Assembly: GCF_004364335.1 (NCBI RefSeq)
Contig: NZ_SOCR01000013.1
Span: forward strand, 1 to 64,000
DNA: 64,000 nucleotides
From: Pseudomonas graminis
GTDB lineage: Bacteria; Pseudomonadota; Gammaproteobacteria; Pseudomonadales; Pseudomonadaceae
Reading direction: 5' to 3'
The position numbers were made by a program, and so were the translations under genes. Of the stretch, positions 52,758 through 60,913 are shown piece by piece (within the stretch, counting starts at the first letter, position 1; every line of letters starts with the position of its first letter). Below the pieces are notes generated by a model, which was not told the origin of the DNA, did no database searches, and worked only from the letters and a program-made list of their open reading frames with translations.

Positions 52758-53032
52758 GCGCCCTGCTCACCAACGCGATTCTGTTCACGCTGTCGGCGTT
52801 CACCCTCGCCATGGTCCTGACCCTGATTCGCCTGTTCAAAGGCCCGTCGGCGCAGGACCGGGTGCTGGCACTGGACTACCTGTACATCCTGGCCATGCTG
52901 ATGATGCTGGTGCTGGGCATTCGTTATGCCAGTGACACTTACTTCGAGGCGGCGCTGCTGATCGCGCTGTTTGGCTTCGTCGGCTCCTTCGCGCTGGCCA
53001 AATTTCTGTTACGCGGCGAGGTGATCGAATGA
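52754..53032 (+). CDS. mrpF: Mrp antiporter subunit F
   Basis: A 92-residue membrane protein with three helices; RLFKGPSAQDRVLALDYLYI is the family signature with the conserved Asp. It is a small subunit of the antiporter, overlapping mrpE and mrpG by 4 bases each. Confidence 0.92.
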   Translation: MSALLTNAILFTLSAFTLAMVLTLIRLFKGPSAQDRVLALDYLYILAMLMMLVLGIRYASDTYFEAALLIALFGFVGSFALAKFLLRGEVIE

Positions 53033-53394
53033 ATTCGTTGCAGGTGTTGCCGTTCTGGGTCGAAGTGCTGACCGCCGTGCTGCTGGTGCTGAGCAGCCTG
53101 TTCGGCCTGATCGGCGCGCTGGGTCTGCTGCGCATGAAGGACTTTTTCCAGCGCATGCACCCGCCCGCACTGGCCTCGACCCTGGGCGCATGGTGTGTGG
53201 CGCTGGCGTCGATTGTCTACTTCTCGGCGCTGAAGAACGGTCCTGTGCTGCACGCCTGGCTGATCCCGACCCTGCTGGCCATCACCGTGCCGGTGACCAC
53301 CCTGCTGCTGGCGCGCACCGGGCTGTTTCGCAAGCGCATGGCCGGCGACGACGTGCCTCCTGAGGTCAGCGACGGCAGACAGCAGGGGCATTGA
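53029..53394 (+). CDS. mrpG: Mrp antiporter subunit G
   Basis: A 121-residue membrane protein with three helices; GALGLLRMKDFFQRMHPPAL is the MrpG signature. It is the last gene of the operon, completing the A/B-C-D-E-F-G set in standard order. The hydrophilic tail ends EVSDGRQQGH. Confidence 0.92.
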   Translation: MNSLQVLPFWVEVLTAVLLVLSSLFGLIGALGLLRMKDFFQRMHPPALASTLGAWCVALASIVYFSALKNGPVLHAWLIPTLLAITVPVTTLLLARTGLFRKRMAGDDVPPEVSDGRQQGH

Positions 53395-53501
53395 TTCCAT
53401 GCCGTTGGCGATAACCGGACGCACGCATGCCCGCCACCCATCGCTGTCGCGTGGGGGGATGTGGGCGCGTTCCGTGTGCAGGTTTTTGTGAAGGGCTGTT
53501 C

Positions 53502-53969
53502 TTACTCGCTGGCTTTGAACGTCAGCTCGCCCTTGCGCCATTTGGCGGCTTTGGCGGTGGCGGCTTTGAGTACTTTGCTCAGGCCGGACTGAATCTGTTC
53601 GTGGGCGGCGAACACCATAAAGATGCTGTGGGACTCTTTGAAGACGATGCCGTGGCCTTCCGGCACTTCGACAAACGCGTATTCGCCCAGGCCGTAGATG
53701 GTCATCTTGATGTCGCGGAAGCGGATTTCGAACTTGCCGCCTTCGCGGCTGGGCAATACCGCGGCACGGAAGTGGTCACCCACTTTCAGTTCCAGCCCGG
53801 GTTTGTCATCGACTACCAGAGCGGTTTCGGTGTCGATTTCCGACATGTAAATGCCTTCAGGGGATTGTTCGATGACATAAACAAATCGCGCCTGGAACAG
53901 CTTTACCAACTTCGCGCGCACGTCGCCGAGCACGAATAACGCGTGGGTATCCAGATTACCTACTGCCAA
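53502..53969 (-). CDS. Conserved-looking protein of unknown function
   Basis: A 155-residue protein, not recognised. It is mixed alpha/beta with no signal peptide or membrane helix, and the C-terminal 30 residues are rich in Lys and Ala (SKVLKAATAKAAKWRKG), possibly nucleic-acid-binding. The best start is a TTG at 53969 with GGGAG eight bases upstream; the open frame runs to 54110 without support. Codon use is like neighbouring genes. It is convergent with the Mrp operon, 107 bases away. Confidence 0.65.
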   Translation of the reverse strand: MAVGNLDTHALFVLGDVRAKLVKLFQARFVYVIEQSPEGIYMSEIDTETALVVDDKPGLELKVGDHFRAAVLPSREGGKFEIRFRDIKMTIYGLGEYAFVEVPEGHGIVFKESHSIFMVFAAHEQIQSGLSKVLKAATAKAAKWRKGELTFKASE

Positions 53970-54198
53970 TGTACAAACTCCCAACCTGATAGGAACTCGC
54001 CCGGACAGCGGACCGGGCGAGAAAGAAACGAGAAATGGTGCGCCCTGAAGCCGGACGCTGGCGTGAACACGGATTCTACCGGCAGTCAGTCTATACGGGC
54101 TATATCCCATTCGTCCGGAGTGATGTGGTTTTTGCGGCCATACGATATTCCGGTGGGGCTGGCCCTACACTGCAAGATGCGATGGGATGTTTTGGTGA

Positions 54199-54292
54199 GA
54201 CCGGCTTCAGCCGGGAAGAGGCCCGTTTGGCAACCTTGGCAACCATCAACGCTGCAGTGCGACACCTGACGCCTTCCCGGCTAAAGCCGGTC
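54199..54292. repeat. REP hairpin pair (GACCGGCTT-AGCCGG family)
   Basis: Arms 54199-54218 and 54273-54292 form a 20-bp inverted repeat with one mismatch (CTTCAG against CTAAAG) around a 54-nt spacer. It directly precedes the tandem array. Confidence 0.82.
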
Positions 54293-54297
54293 CCACG

Positions 54298-54953
54298 TAA
54301 AAACCTCGTGCATGCACTGGCTGACTGGCTTCCCTGACAATCTGCTGCCTGACGCGGGCAATTGTAGGAGCGCGCTTGCCCGCGAAATCGGTGAACCAGG
54401 CGATACAGTTGTCACAGGAATAACGCCTTCGCGGGCAAGCGCGCTCCTACAGGATGCGCGTCAGCCAGCAGCCTCTGTGTTCACGCCCTGCCCCATGCCG
54501 ATCAAGACGCCCGCCCCATTTAAAAACATCGCACACGCACTGCCGGCTGGCTTCACTGACAATCTGCTGCCTGACGCGGGCAACTGTAGGAGCGCGCTTG
54601 CCCGCGAAATCGGTGAACCAGGCGATACAGTTGTCACAGGAATAACGCCTTCGCGGGCAAGCGCGCTCCTACAGGATGCGCGTCAGCCAGCAGCCTCTGT
54701 GTTCACGCCCTGCCCCCATGCCGATCAAGACGCCCGCCCCATTTAAAAACCTCGTGCATGCACTGGCTGACTGGCTTCACTGACGATCTGCTGCCTGACG
54801 CGGGCAATTGTAGGAGCTTGCCCGCGAAATCGGTGAACCAGGCGATACAGTTTTCACAGGAATAACGCCTTCGCGGGCAAGCGCGCTCCTACAGGATGCG
54901 CGTCAGCCAGCAGCCTCTGTGTTCACGCCCTGCCCCATGCCGATCAAGACGCC
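54298..54953. repeat. Three tandem copies of a unit of about 222 bp, each with a REP hairpin inside
   Basis: The mark CTGCTGCCTGACGCGGGCAA occurs at 54342, 54564 and 54788, giving periods of 222 and 224. Each unit holds a hairpin of the GGAGCGCGCTTGCCCGCG family and a long shared flank (GATGCGCGTCAGCCAGCAGC and the following stretch). Copies 1 and 3 start AAAACCTCGTGCATGCACTG, while copy 2 differs there (AAAACATCGCACACGCACTG). Copy 3 has lost four bases of the left arm, so its hairpin is bulged. Sequence identity is high, so duplication is recent. Confidence 0.9.
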
Positions 54954-55071
54954 GGGGCCCACGCTTTCAGGCAATCAGTTAGAACTCTTGCCTGCCCCGC
55001 GCACTCCCATGCAACAGAAGGTTACTCACTGACAACGCCAATCCGGGTCCTTGACCCGTTCGGGAGAAAAA

Positions 55072-55308
55072 ATGGAAATCATGACGCCGTCGCTTGAGCT
55101 TTTGTTTGAACAACTGGGGCTGGAGTCTGATCAGGCCAGCATCGACGCATTCGTCGCCGAACATCCTCTGCCGGAAGGTGTGAAAGTGTCCGAAGCTGAT
55201 TTCTGGACAGACAATCAAGCGGCATTGCTCAAGGAAAAGATCCAGCTGGATGACGATTGGGCACCCATCGTCGACGAACTGAACGTATTGCTGCACACGC
55301 CGACCTGA
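55072..55308 (+). CDS. DUF2789-family protein
   Basis: A 78-residue acidic cytosolic protein. SLELLFEQLGLESDQASIDA, then FWTDNQAALLKEKIQLDDDW and ELNVLL fit the DUF2789 pattern. The ATG at 55072 follows GGGAGAAAAA. The function is unknown. It is convergent with the DUF2235 gene, with a strong terminator between. Confidence 0.83.
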   Translation: MEIMTPSLELLFEQLGLESDQASIDAFVAEHPLPEGVKVSEADFWTDNQAALLKEKIQLDDDWAPIVDELNVLLHTPT

Positions 55309-55322
55309 TCCGGCGCACGCGT

Positions 55323-55357
55323 AAAAAAGGCGGCCCCTTGAGGCCGCCCTTTTTTTT
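55323..55357. terminator. Bidirectional intrinsic terminator
   Basis: GGCGGCC (55329-55335) pairs with GGCCGCC (55342-55348), flanked by A6 on the left and T8 on the right, so it can end transcription from both convergent genes. Confidence 0.9.
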
Positions 55358-55401
55358 CCTGCTTCACCATTATCGTCACCGGATCGCTCGTTGCAGCCCG
55401 C

Positions 55402-56865
55402 TCAGTGTGGATAACCGGGCTGGCCGATATTGGAAAACATCTGCCGCCCGTTGCGCGCAGGCGCGTGCACAAAAAGACCATCCACCAGCGCATCACGCCG
55501 GGCGTTGTTCCAGTGGGCCGAGCGATGGATGTAGCGCTGATACAACAATGTCAGCTCTGCATCGTTCAATACCGCGCCTTCTCCTTTCGCGTGGCTGATC
55601 AGCTTGGCGGCGATGGAACGCAATTCCGGTGGCAGGGTGATCTCCGCTGAATCACGGATCGGCAAGAACGGCACACCTTCGTCAGTGGCCAGCGTGTGCA
55701 TCACCCGCAGGTAAACGTGGGCCAGATGGTTGTAGACGCGGCGCTCCAGCGTCACCGTCGCGACCACCGTCTTGACCCCGCGTGAGCTGCTGGCGAACCG
55801 TTCGAAACATTCAACGCCCAGCGAGGCACTTTCATCGGTGGGGTCGAGCAGACGCGCGGCGTCGAGGGTGGACAGTTCGGCGTGGGCCTGCAGCCATGCG
55901 TCCGTGGCGTCGTACGGCGTACTGACGCTGACCAGACTGCGGCGAGGCCGGAACAGCGACACTTTTTCCACTTCCTGGGGCTGGTAGCCACCGCCGATGT
56001 CCGAATGGCTGCCGGGCAGCACGATTTCCCGGGGCCAGTCGGGCTTGACGCTGTTGAGCACAAAGTTGCGCCGATGCTCATCGCCGGCCACCAGATGCAG
56101 CACCTGCTGCGCACACCCCGGGGGCAGAAACAGATTGACCCGCTTGTTGACCGCATCGCGAACGCTGCCCAGATCGGAAATCCCGCCCACCGCAGCCACG
56201 GTGTCGAACAGCCCGATGACCTTCAACCGCACGCTGCCGCTGGCCCATGAGAAGCTGTCCGACAGCGGCAGCTTGCGGGGATCGAGCACCGGGTCGAGCG
56301 CGCCCCGGGACTTTTTCAGCACCTCGTTGGCCAGATGGCGGGCTGACGCCGCCCCCCGACTGAAGCCAAACACGTCCAGCTCCAGCGCCCCGATGACGCA
56401 GCCCGGGTTATCGCTTTCAAACGTCTGAAGTTCGTCGGCGAGTTTTTTGATGCCACGCGACACTTTTGCCACCACACCGGTGGTGCCTCGACCAAAGCCC
56501 TGGCCCGACACGCGGGAATCGCGCCCGCCAGATGTCGTGCCAACGCCACTAACATACACCGCGCCGTACACATACAAGCCGTCTGCGTTAACGATTGCCT
56601 TGCGCTGTTGCTTATATAAACCGGCCAGTTTCGCGATATTGGTGAGGCTGTTGCTGTAACTGCTGCCGGGGTCAGTGTGTCGGCCGCCACATTCTTTTGT
56701 ATGCACGCCGCCGTAAACCTCCGCCATGGCCCGGCAGTCGGCGCCTATCTGGCTGTTTATCCGGTTATTACCGGTCCCGTCGAAGAACACACCGAAGCGA
56801 ACGGTGACTTCCTGAGCGTCGGAGCGGGAATCGGCCGACGCGTGACTGATAGTTTTCTTTGTCAT
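55402..56865 (-). CDS. DUF2235-domain alpha/beta hydrolase (Tle1-like lipase candidate)
   Basis: A 487-residue protein. The DUF2235 start VRFGVFFDGTGNN (residues 22-34) and the nucleophile elbow GFSRG (Ser169) are clear; GLFDTVAAVGG and the later GSHSDIGGGY supply likely Asp and His. Proteins of this type include Tle1 phospholipase effectors of type VI secretion, which attack membranes of rival cells. No VgrG, PAAR, chaperone or immunity gene is next to it, so effector status is unproven. No signal peptide is seen. The start at 56865 has GGATGA upstream; an ATG at 56874 is possible. Confidence 0.8.
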   Translation of the reverse strand: MTKKTISHASADSRSDAQEVTVRFGVFFDGTGNNRINSQIGADCRAMAEVYGGVHTKECGGRHTDPGSSYSNSLTNIAKLAGLYKQQRKAIVNADGLYVYGAVYVSGVGTTSGGRDSRVSGQGFGRGTTGVVAKVSRGIKKLADELQTFESDNPGCVIGALELDVFGFSRGAASARHLANEVLKKSRGALDPVLDPRKLPLSDSFSWASGSVRLKVIGLFDTVAAVGGISDLGSVRDAVNKRVNLFLPPGCAQQVLHLVAGDEHRRNFVLNSVKPDWPREIVLPGSHSDIGGGYQPQEVEKVSLFRPRRSLVSVSTPYDATDAWLQAHAELSTLDAARLLDPTDESASLGVECFERFASSSRGVKTVVATVTLERRVYNHLAHVYLRVMHTLATDEGVPFLPIRDSAEITLPPELRSIAAKLISHAKGEGAVLNDAELTLLYQRYIHRSAHWNNARRDALVDGLFVHAPARNGRQMFSNIGQPGYPH

Positions 56866-57050
56866 TTGATTCATCCGTGAGTACTGACATGAGCCCCGAA
56901 CAGGCATTCACATATTCGGACATATACTCACAGGATGATCGCAGTTAACGTTCCGTCAACCGATGGAACTGCACTTCAGACGCGTCCTACTTCATTATCG
57001 GACGGTTAAATAATTAAAGGGCCCAGGTCGCACAACTAACGCTCCGCGAA

Positions 57051-57148
57051 GAGCTGCGAGCTGCAAGCTGCAAGCTTCAAGCGGCAAGCCACAAGACGCC
57101 CGATCACTGCTCACTGCTCTTCACTTGAAGCTTGAAGCTTGAAGCTTG
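57051..57148. repeat. Inverted pair of heptad-repeat arrays
   Basis: On the left, 57051-57090 reads as successive 7-mers GAGCTGC, GAGCTGC, AAGCTGC, AAGCTTC, AAGCGGC, AAGCC. On the right, 57124-57148 is CTTGAAG three times plus CTTG, the reverse complement of the AAGCTTC heptad. The two arrays face each other over 33 nt and can fold into a long, slippable hairpin. They lie between the divergently placed ends of the DUF2235 promoter region and the chemoreceptor end. The same heptad is at 24217. Confidence 0.8.
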
Positions 57149-57152
57149 ACCC

Positions 57153-58799
57153 TCAGCTTTTCTCCGGCCTATAACCCAGACGCAGCCCGCCCCAATGCCG
57201 CCCCTTGACCATAATGGGTACGGAAAGATCGTGCATCAGTTCGCCGGTGTCGCGGGTGTAGGTCTGCAACAACACCGGCTGCTGGTGACTGCCGCAGCGA
57301 ATGCCGGTGCGGTCGTCGAACTTGCGCTTGGTGCGGTTATTCACCGCGTCGACCGCTGTATCGCCCGTCAAAGGCCGGCTGAACACCTGATTGTGGGTCG
57401 GCACGTAACCTTGCTGTGTGCAAGCGATGGCGAACACCAGCCCCTCATGCCGGGTCAGCAGCGGTTCCTGAATGGCCGGCAGCGTCTGATCGGTGTAGCG
57501 GTCGAAGCGCGTCTGGTATTTGGCCGGCGAAGTATTGGCGATGGGCTGATAGGTGCGGTCGAACAGATCGGTCAGGCTGACCCGGCCCTGATCGATGTCC
57601 TGCTCGAACTTCGCGGCAATCTGGCTGGCGCCTTCCCGGGCGAGGTCGTAAATGCGCTGATGGTAGTCATCAAGCCCCACTTGAGCGAGGCGTTCGCTGA
57701 TGGTTTCTGCCTGTTCTTCCATCTGCAGCGCCGACTGCGCCAGGCGCCGGGTCTGGTCATCGCTGATGGCAAGATCGCTGCGCATTTGTTCGACGGCAAC
57801 GAACAGGCTGCTCAATTGCTCCTGATTGGTCTGGGCGCCCCGCGCGATTTCACCGACCTGCTGCTCTACCCCAACCGCCAGCTGAGCGATGCTCGCCAAC
57901 TGCTGACCGGTGGATTCGACCTGAGCGACGCCGCCACTCAGGTCACCCGACAACTGCCGAATCTGCTCGACCACCTGACGGGTGCGCTGCTGAATATCAA
58001 CGACCATCTCCCCGACTTCACTGGTCGCCGTCGCCGTACGCCCGGCCAGCCCGCGCACTTCATCGGCCACCACGGCAAAGCCACGGCCGTGTTCGCCGGC
58101 GCGCGCGGCCTCAATGGCAGCGTTGAGGGCGAGCAGATTGGTCTGGCTGGCGATGGACTGGATCACCGCGGTGACACGCTGGATGTCTTCGCTGCGCTGG
58201 CTGAGGGCTTCGATGAGTTCGCGGCTGCTGTCGGCCCGCTCGCTGAGTTGGTGCATCAGGCCGATGGAGGCGTTGAGCACGTTGAGCCCGGCGCCACTGC
58301 TCTCCCGCGCCTGGCTGGCGGCGGTCAGCGCTTGCTGGCTCAGGGTCGAGGTGGCGCGCTCGGTGGCAATCATCACGTCGGCGCTGCTGACGATCTGCTC
58401 GGCGGCGTTGACCTGGGACTGCAGCTTGCCCGCCAGTTGCCTGACGGAAAACGCCACGGCGGCGGCAGACAGCGCGTTGTGACTGGTGCTGCGCGACAGA
58501 TCCCGGGTCAGGCGCGTCAGATTGTCTTCACCCGTCTCTGCTGCTGCCACCGGCGTTCGGCCCGCGAACAGCGGCGGTAACCACAGGATCAATAACGCGA
58601 CGGGCAGGCACACGTAGACGGACACATTGCCCCAGGCCATCGCCGCGAACAGCAGACATAGACCAAGGCTTTGCAGTGCAGGCGTCAGCCAGCGCGAACC
58701 GATGGCCGCCTTCCCGCCGGCAGGCGCGTGCGCCGGGTGGGAGGGTGTTGCTACGTGACGATCTTTCGCATCCATGTCCGGGACCTGCCCTGCTTTCAT
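57153..58799 (-). CDS. Methyl-accepting chemotaxis protein with C-terminal sensor-like domain
   Basis: A 548-residue chemoreceptor. Two adjoining membrane helices (about 40-80) leave almost no periplasmic part. The signalling hairpin tip IASQTNLLALNAAIEAARAG and GFAVVADEVRGLAGRT lie near 210-250. After the signalling domain a domain of about 170 residues follows (GYVPTHNQVFS, NRTKRKFDDRTGIRCGSHQQ, MHDLSVPI, GRHWGGLRLGY), which looks Cache/PAS-like and cytoplasmic. It may sense an internal signal. The start is uncertain: ATGs at 58835, 58799 and 58775 all have weak ribosome sites. Confidence 0.85.
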   Translation of the reverse strand: MKAGQVPDMDAKDRHVATPSHPAHAPAGGKAAIGSRWLTPALQSLGLCLLFAAMAWGNVSVYVCLPVALLILWLPPLFAGRTPVAAAETGEDNLTRLTRDLSRSTSHNALSAAAVAFSVRQLAGKLQSQVNAAEQIVSSADVMIATERATSTLSQQALTAASQARESSGAGLNVLNASIGLMHQLSERADSSRELIEALSQRSEDIQRVTAVIQSIASQTNLLALNAAIEAARAGEHGRGFAVVADEVRGLAGRTATATSEVGEMVVDIQQRTRQVVEQIRQLSGDLSGGVAQVESTGQQLASIAQLAVGVEQQVGEIARGAQTNQEQLSSLFVAVEQMRSDLAISDDQTRRLAQSALQMEEQAETISERLAQVGLDDYHQRIYDLAREGASQIAAKFEQDIDQGRVSLTDLFDRTYQPIANTSPAKYQTRFDRYTDQTLPAIQEPLLTRHEGLVFAIACTQQGYVPTHNQVFSRPLTGDTAVDAVNNRTKRKFDDRTGIRCGSHQQPVLLQTYTRDTGELMHDLSVPIMVKGRHWGGLRLGYRPEKS

Positions 58800-58960
58800 T
58801 ATTGTGAAAGCATTAAACGCCCAAATAGCGGCCATGCGCCATGCGTCATTGGTGGTAGTCGGTCGGAATGTGCGGTGAAGGGGGTGTTACTGGTGAAATG
58901 CGTTAGCCGAGCACGAGGGAACGGTTCGACCACCCATTGCGGGCGGTCAAACCCGAGGAA

Positions 58961-59365
58961 TCACGCCTGACGCTGGTGGCGGTCGATCTGCTCGTGACGC
59001 TCTTGAGCTTCGATGCAGTACTTGGTGGTCGGGCTGATCAGCAGGCGCTTGAGGCCAATCGGCTCGCCGCTGTCTTCGCACCAGCCAAAGGTGTCGTCAG
59101 CGATGCGGCTCAGGGCCATTTCCAGCTGCGGCAGCATGCGTTGGTCGCGGTCAATCACGTTTACCAGCCAGTGGCGCTCTTCTTCCACGGAAGCGGCGTC
59201 GGCGGGGTCAGCCGGGGTGTCCAGGCTCTCGATCGCGATACGGCTCTGCTCGATGCGCTCGTGGATTTCGACTTTCATGGCTTGCAACAGGTCGACGAAG
59301 AACGCGTGCTGCTCGGCGTTCATGTAGTCATCGGCCGGCATCGCCAGCAACTTTTCCTTGGTCAT
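58961..59365 (-). CDS. DksA/TraR-family protein, two-cysteine (DksA2-like)
   Basis: A 134-residue RNA polymerase-binding regulator. The N-terminal coiled coil (about 20-85) has the acidic tip DPADAAS. The zinc-finger region keeps only the first and third cysteines (Cys96 in WCEDSGEP, Cys117 in YCIEAQER); the other two are Ser99 and Ala120. That pattern fits DksA2 of P. aeruginosa, which works without zinc and replaces DksA under zinc limitation. No Zur box was recognised in the upstream region. Confidence 0.88.
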   Translation of the reverse strand: MTKEKLLAMPADDYMNAEQHAFFVDLLQAMKVEIHERIEQSRIAIESLDTPADPADAASVEEERHWLVNVIDRDQRMLPQLEMALSRIADDTFGWCEDSGEPIGLKRLLISPTTKYCIEAQERHEQIDRHQRQA

Positions 59366-59752
59366 TGATTTCTCTATAAAAAAACGTGCATTAAGGCGAT
59401 CTCAAAGGTGCGCCTCAACCTGGCATTAAACGCGCCGTAGTCTCGAAGCGCCGCTTGGCACTCAATTTACGAGGGGCGGCAGTCTAAGGCCGGGTTCGGT
59501 ACTCGGCAACATAATTGATCAGGATTCGTCCAACAAGGGCCTGAATACCCGGTGGCACTGGGTCGCGCCCGGGGTTACAAGGTCATCGGCGAACGGTAAT
59601 AGCGCGCTCGCCCGCGATAATAACGCCGCGGTGTATCCGAAAACACCGCGTGAACGCTCTTCGCGGGCAAGCGCGCTCCTACAGTGATGTGTTGAGTCGC
59701 AGAGGGTGTCTGACCGGCCGTGGCGTGATCGGTTCAAACCGATGGAAACGCA
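59366..59752. other. Intergenic region with a REP element, no gene seen
   Basis: The stretch upstream of the DksA-like gene holds the REP pair at 59601-59683. A 72-codon frame at 59519-59737 is made partly of REP sequence and was rejected. Confidence 0.55.
59601..59683. repeat. REP hairpin with a nested second stem
   Basis: Outer arms 59601-59617 (AGCGCGCTCGCCCGCGA) and 59660-59683 (GGAGCGCGCTTGCCCGCG family, inverted) pair with one mismatch over 17 bp. Between them CGCGGTGT (59627-59634) and ACACCGCG (59643-59650) form an inner perfect 8-bp stem. Confidence 0.8.
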
Positions 59753-59776
59753 AAAGGGCCTGCGAACAGGCCCTTT
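59753..59776. terminator. Terminator after the ABC permease gene
   Basis: A perfect 10-bp stem, AAAGGGCCTG (59753-59762) and CAGGCCCTTT (59767-59776), with a CGAA tetraloop. On the minus strand it follows the permease gene and ends CCCTTTTG; on the plus strand TTTGTTTT follows, so it may serve both directions. Confidence 0.8.
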
Positions 59777-59795
59777 GTTTTAACGCCTGCTCGAC

Positions 59796-60824
59796 TCAGC
59801 GCTTGAGCTTGCGCTTGTTGCGGTACTGATCGATGACCACGGCGACGACGATGATCAGGCCCTTGATGATGTCCTGCACGTAGGCATCGACGCCGACGAA
59901 GGTAAAGCCGCTGGCCATGACGCCGAGAATCAGCGCGCCGATGACCGTGCCGGTGATCCGCCCGACGCCACCGGCCAGGCTGGTGCCGCCAATCACGGCG
60001 GCCGCGATGGCGTCCAGCTCGTAGGAAACGCCCATGCCGGCCTGCCCGGTGGCCGCTCGCGCCGAGGCGACGACGCCTGCCAGCCCGGCCAGCAGACCGG
60101 CGATGCTGTAGACGATGATCAGATGACGCTTGACGTTGATCCCCGACGTGCGCGCCGCCTGCATGTTGCCGCCAATGGCGTAGGTGTACTTGCCATATTT
60201 GGTGTAACGCAAGGCGATGTGAAAGATCACCGCGACCACCAGAAAGATGATGACTGGCATCGCGCCCTGGCCGATCGCAGTGTAGGAATCATTCAGCATG
60301 CTCACCGGCTGGCCGCCGGTGTAATAGCGCGCCAGACCTCGGGCGGACACCATCATGCCCAAGGTGGCGATGAACGGCGGGATCCCGGTGATGGCGATGA
60401 TGCTGCCGTTGATCGCCCCGGCAAGCAGGCCCACCCCAAGTCCGGCGATGACCGGCGCCCACACCGGCAGGTCGGTCAGCGACGGAAATACTGCGCGGGT
60501 GTAGTCAGAGGATTGCGCCAGACTGGCGGCAATCATCGCCGACAACGCCAGCACCGAGCCTGACGACAAGTCAATGCCGGTAGTAATGATGACTTGCGTC
60601 ACACCGATGGCCAGCAGGCCGATGATCGACACCTGGAGAATCATCAGCACCAGCCGCTGGGAGTTCATCAGAAAGCTCTGATCGCGGACGATCCAGCCGA
60701 ATAGCTCGAAAATCAGGCCAATGCCAATCAGCACCAGAAAGATGCTCAGTTCGGTGGGCAGCCGGCGCTTGTGCTTGCGAGGCGCCAGCGCGGGTTTGTT
60801 TTCCAGGATCGCGTTCATCTTCAT
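59796..60824 (-). CDS. Sugar ABC transporter permease (RbsC type)
   Basis: A 342-residue inner membrane permease with about 8-10 helices. GVTQVIITTGIDLSSGSVLA and GGTSLAGGVGRITGT, with the IPPFIATLGMM segment, are typical of the ribose/inositol class. It forms a homodimer channel energised by the ATPase encoded just upstream. The ATG at 60824 follows AAGAGGC. It is the last gene of the three-gene minus-strand unit. Confidence 0.92.
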   Translation of the reverse strand: MKMNAILENKPALAPRKHKRRLPTELSIFLVLIGIGLIFELFGWIVRDQSFLMNSQRLVLMILQVSIIGLLAIGVTQVIITTGIDLSSGSVLALSAMIAASLAQSSDYTRAVFPSLTDLPVWAPVIAGLGVGLLAGAINGSIIAITGIPPFIATLGMMVSARGLARYYTGGQPVSMLNDSYTAIGQGAMPVIIFLVVAVIFHIALRYTKYGKYTYAIGGNMQAARTSGINVKRHLIIVYSIAGLLAGLAGVVASARAATGQAGMGVSYELDAIAAAVIGGTSLAGGVGRITGTVIGALILGVMASGFTFVGVDAYVQDIIKGLIIVVAVVIDQYRNKRKLKR

Positions 60825-60913
60825 GTGTGCCTCTTGTTCTTTTTAGACCCGACTGGGGCATTGCGACTGGGGCGTGGCGCAGGGCTCGAATCGGAGCGTC
60901 AGTCAACCGCGAC

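Larger units (their letters stand above)
53970..55071. other. Repeat-rich intergenic region
   Basis: About 1.1 kb with no credible gene. It contains one REP pair (54199-54292) and a threefold tandem repeat (54298-54953). Open frames here translate the repeat units and are not genes. Confidence 0.75.

Noticed and set aside
54312..54746. A 144-codon plus-strand frame with an internal amino acid repeat
   Set aside because: It is a translation of the tandem REP-containing units. The repeated peptide follows the DNA repeat, the frame has no ribosome site, and the third copy breaks it.
54298..54953. CRISPR-like tandem array
   Set aside because: Units are about 222 bp, the repeated part is nearly the whole unit, there are no unique spacers of constant length, and no cas genes are present.
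59519..59737. A 72-codon minus-strand frame upstream of the DksA-like gene
   Set aside because: It overlaps the REP hairpin and has no ribosome site.
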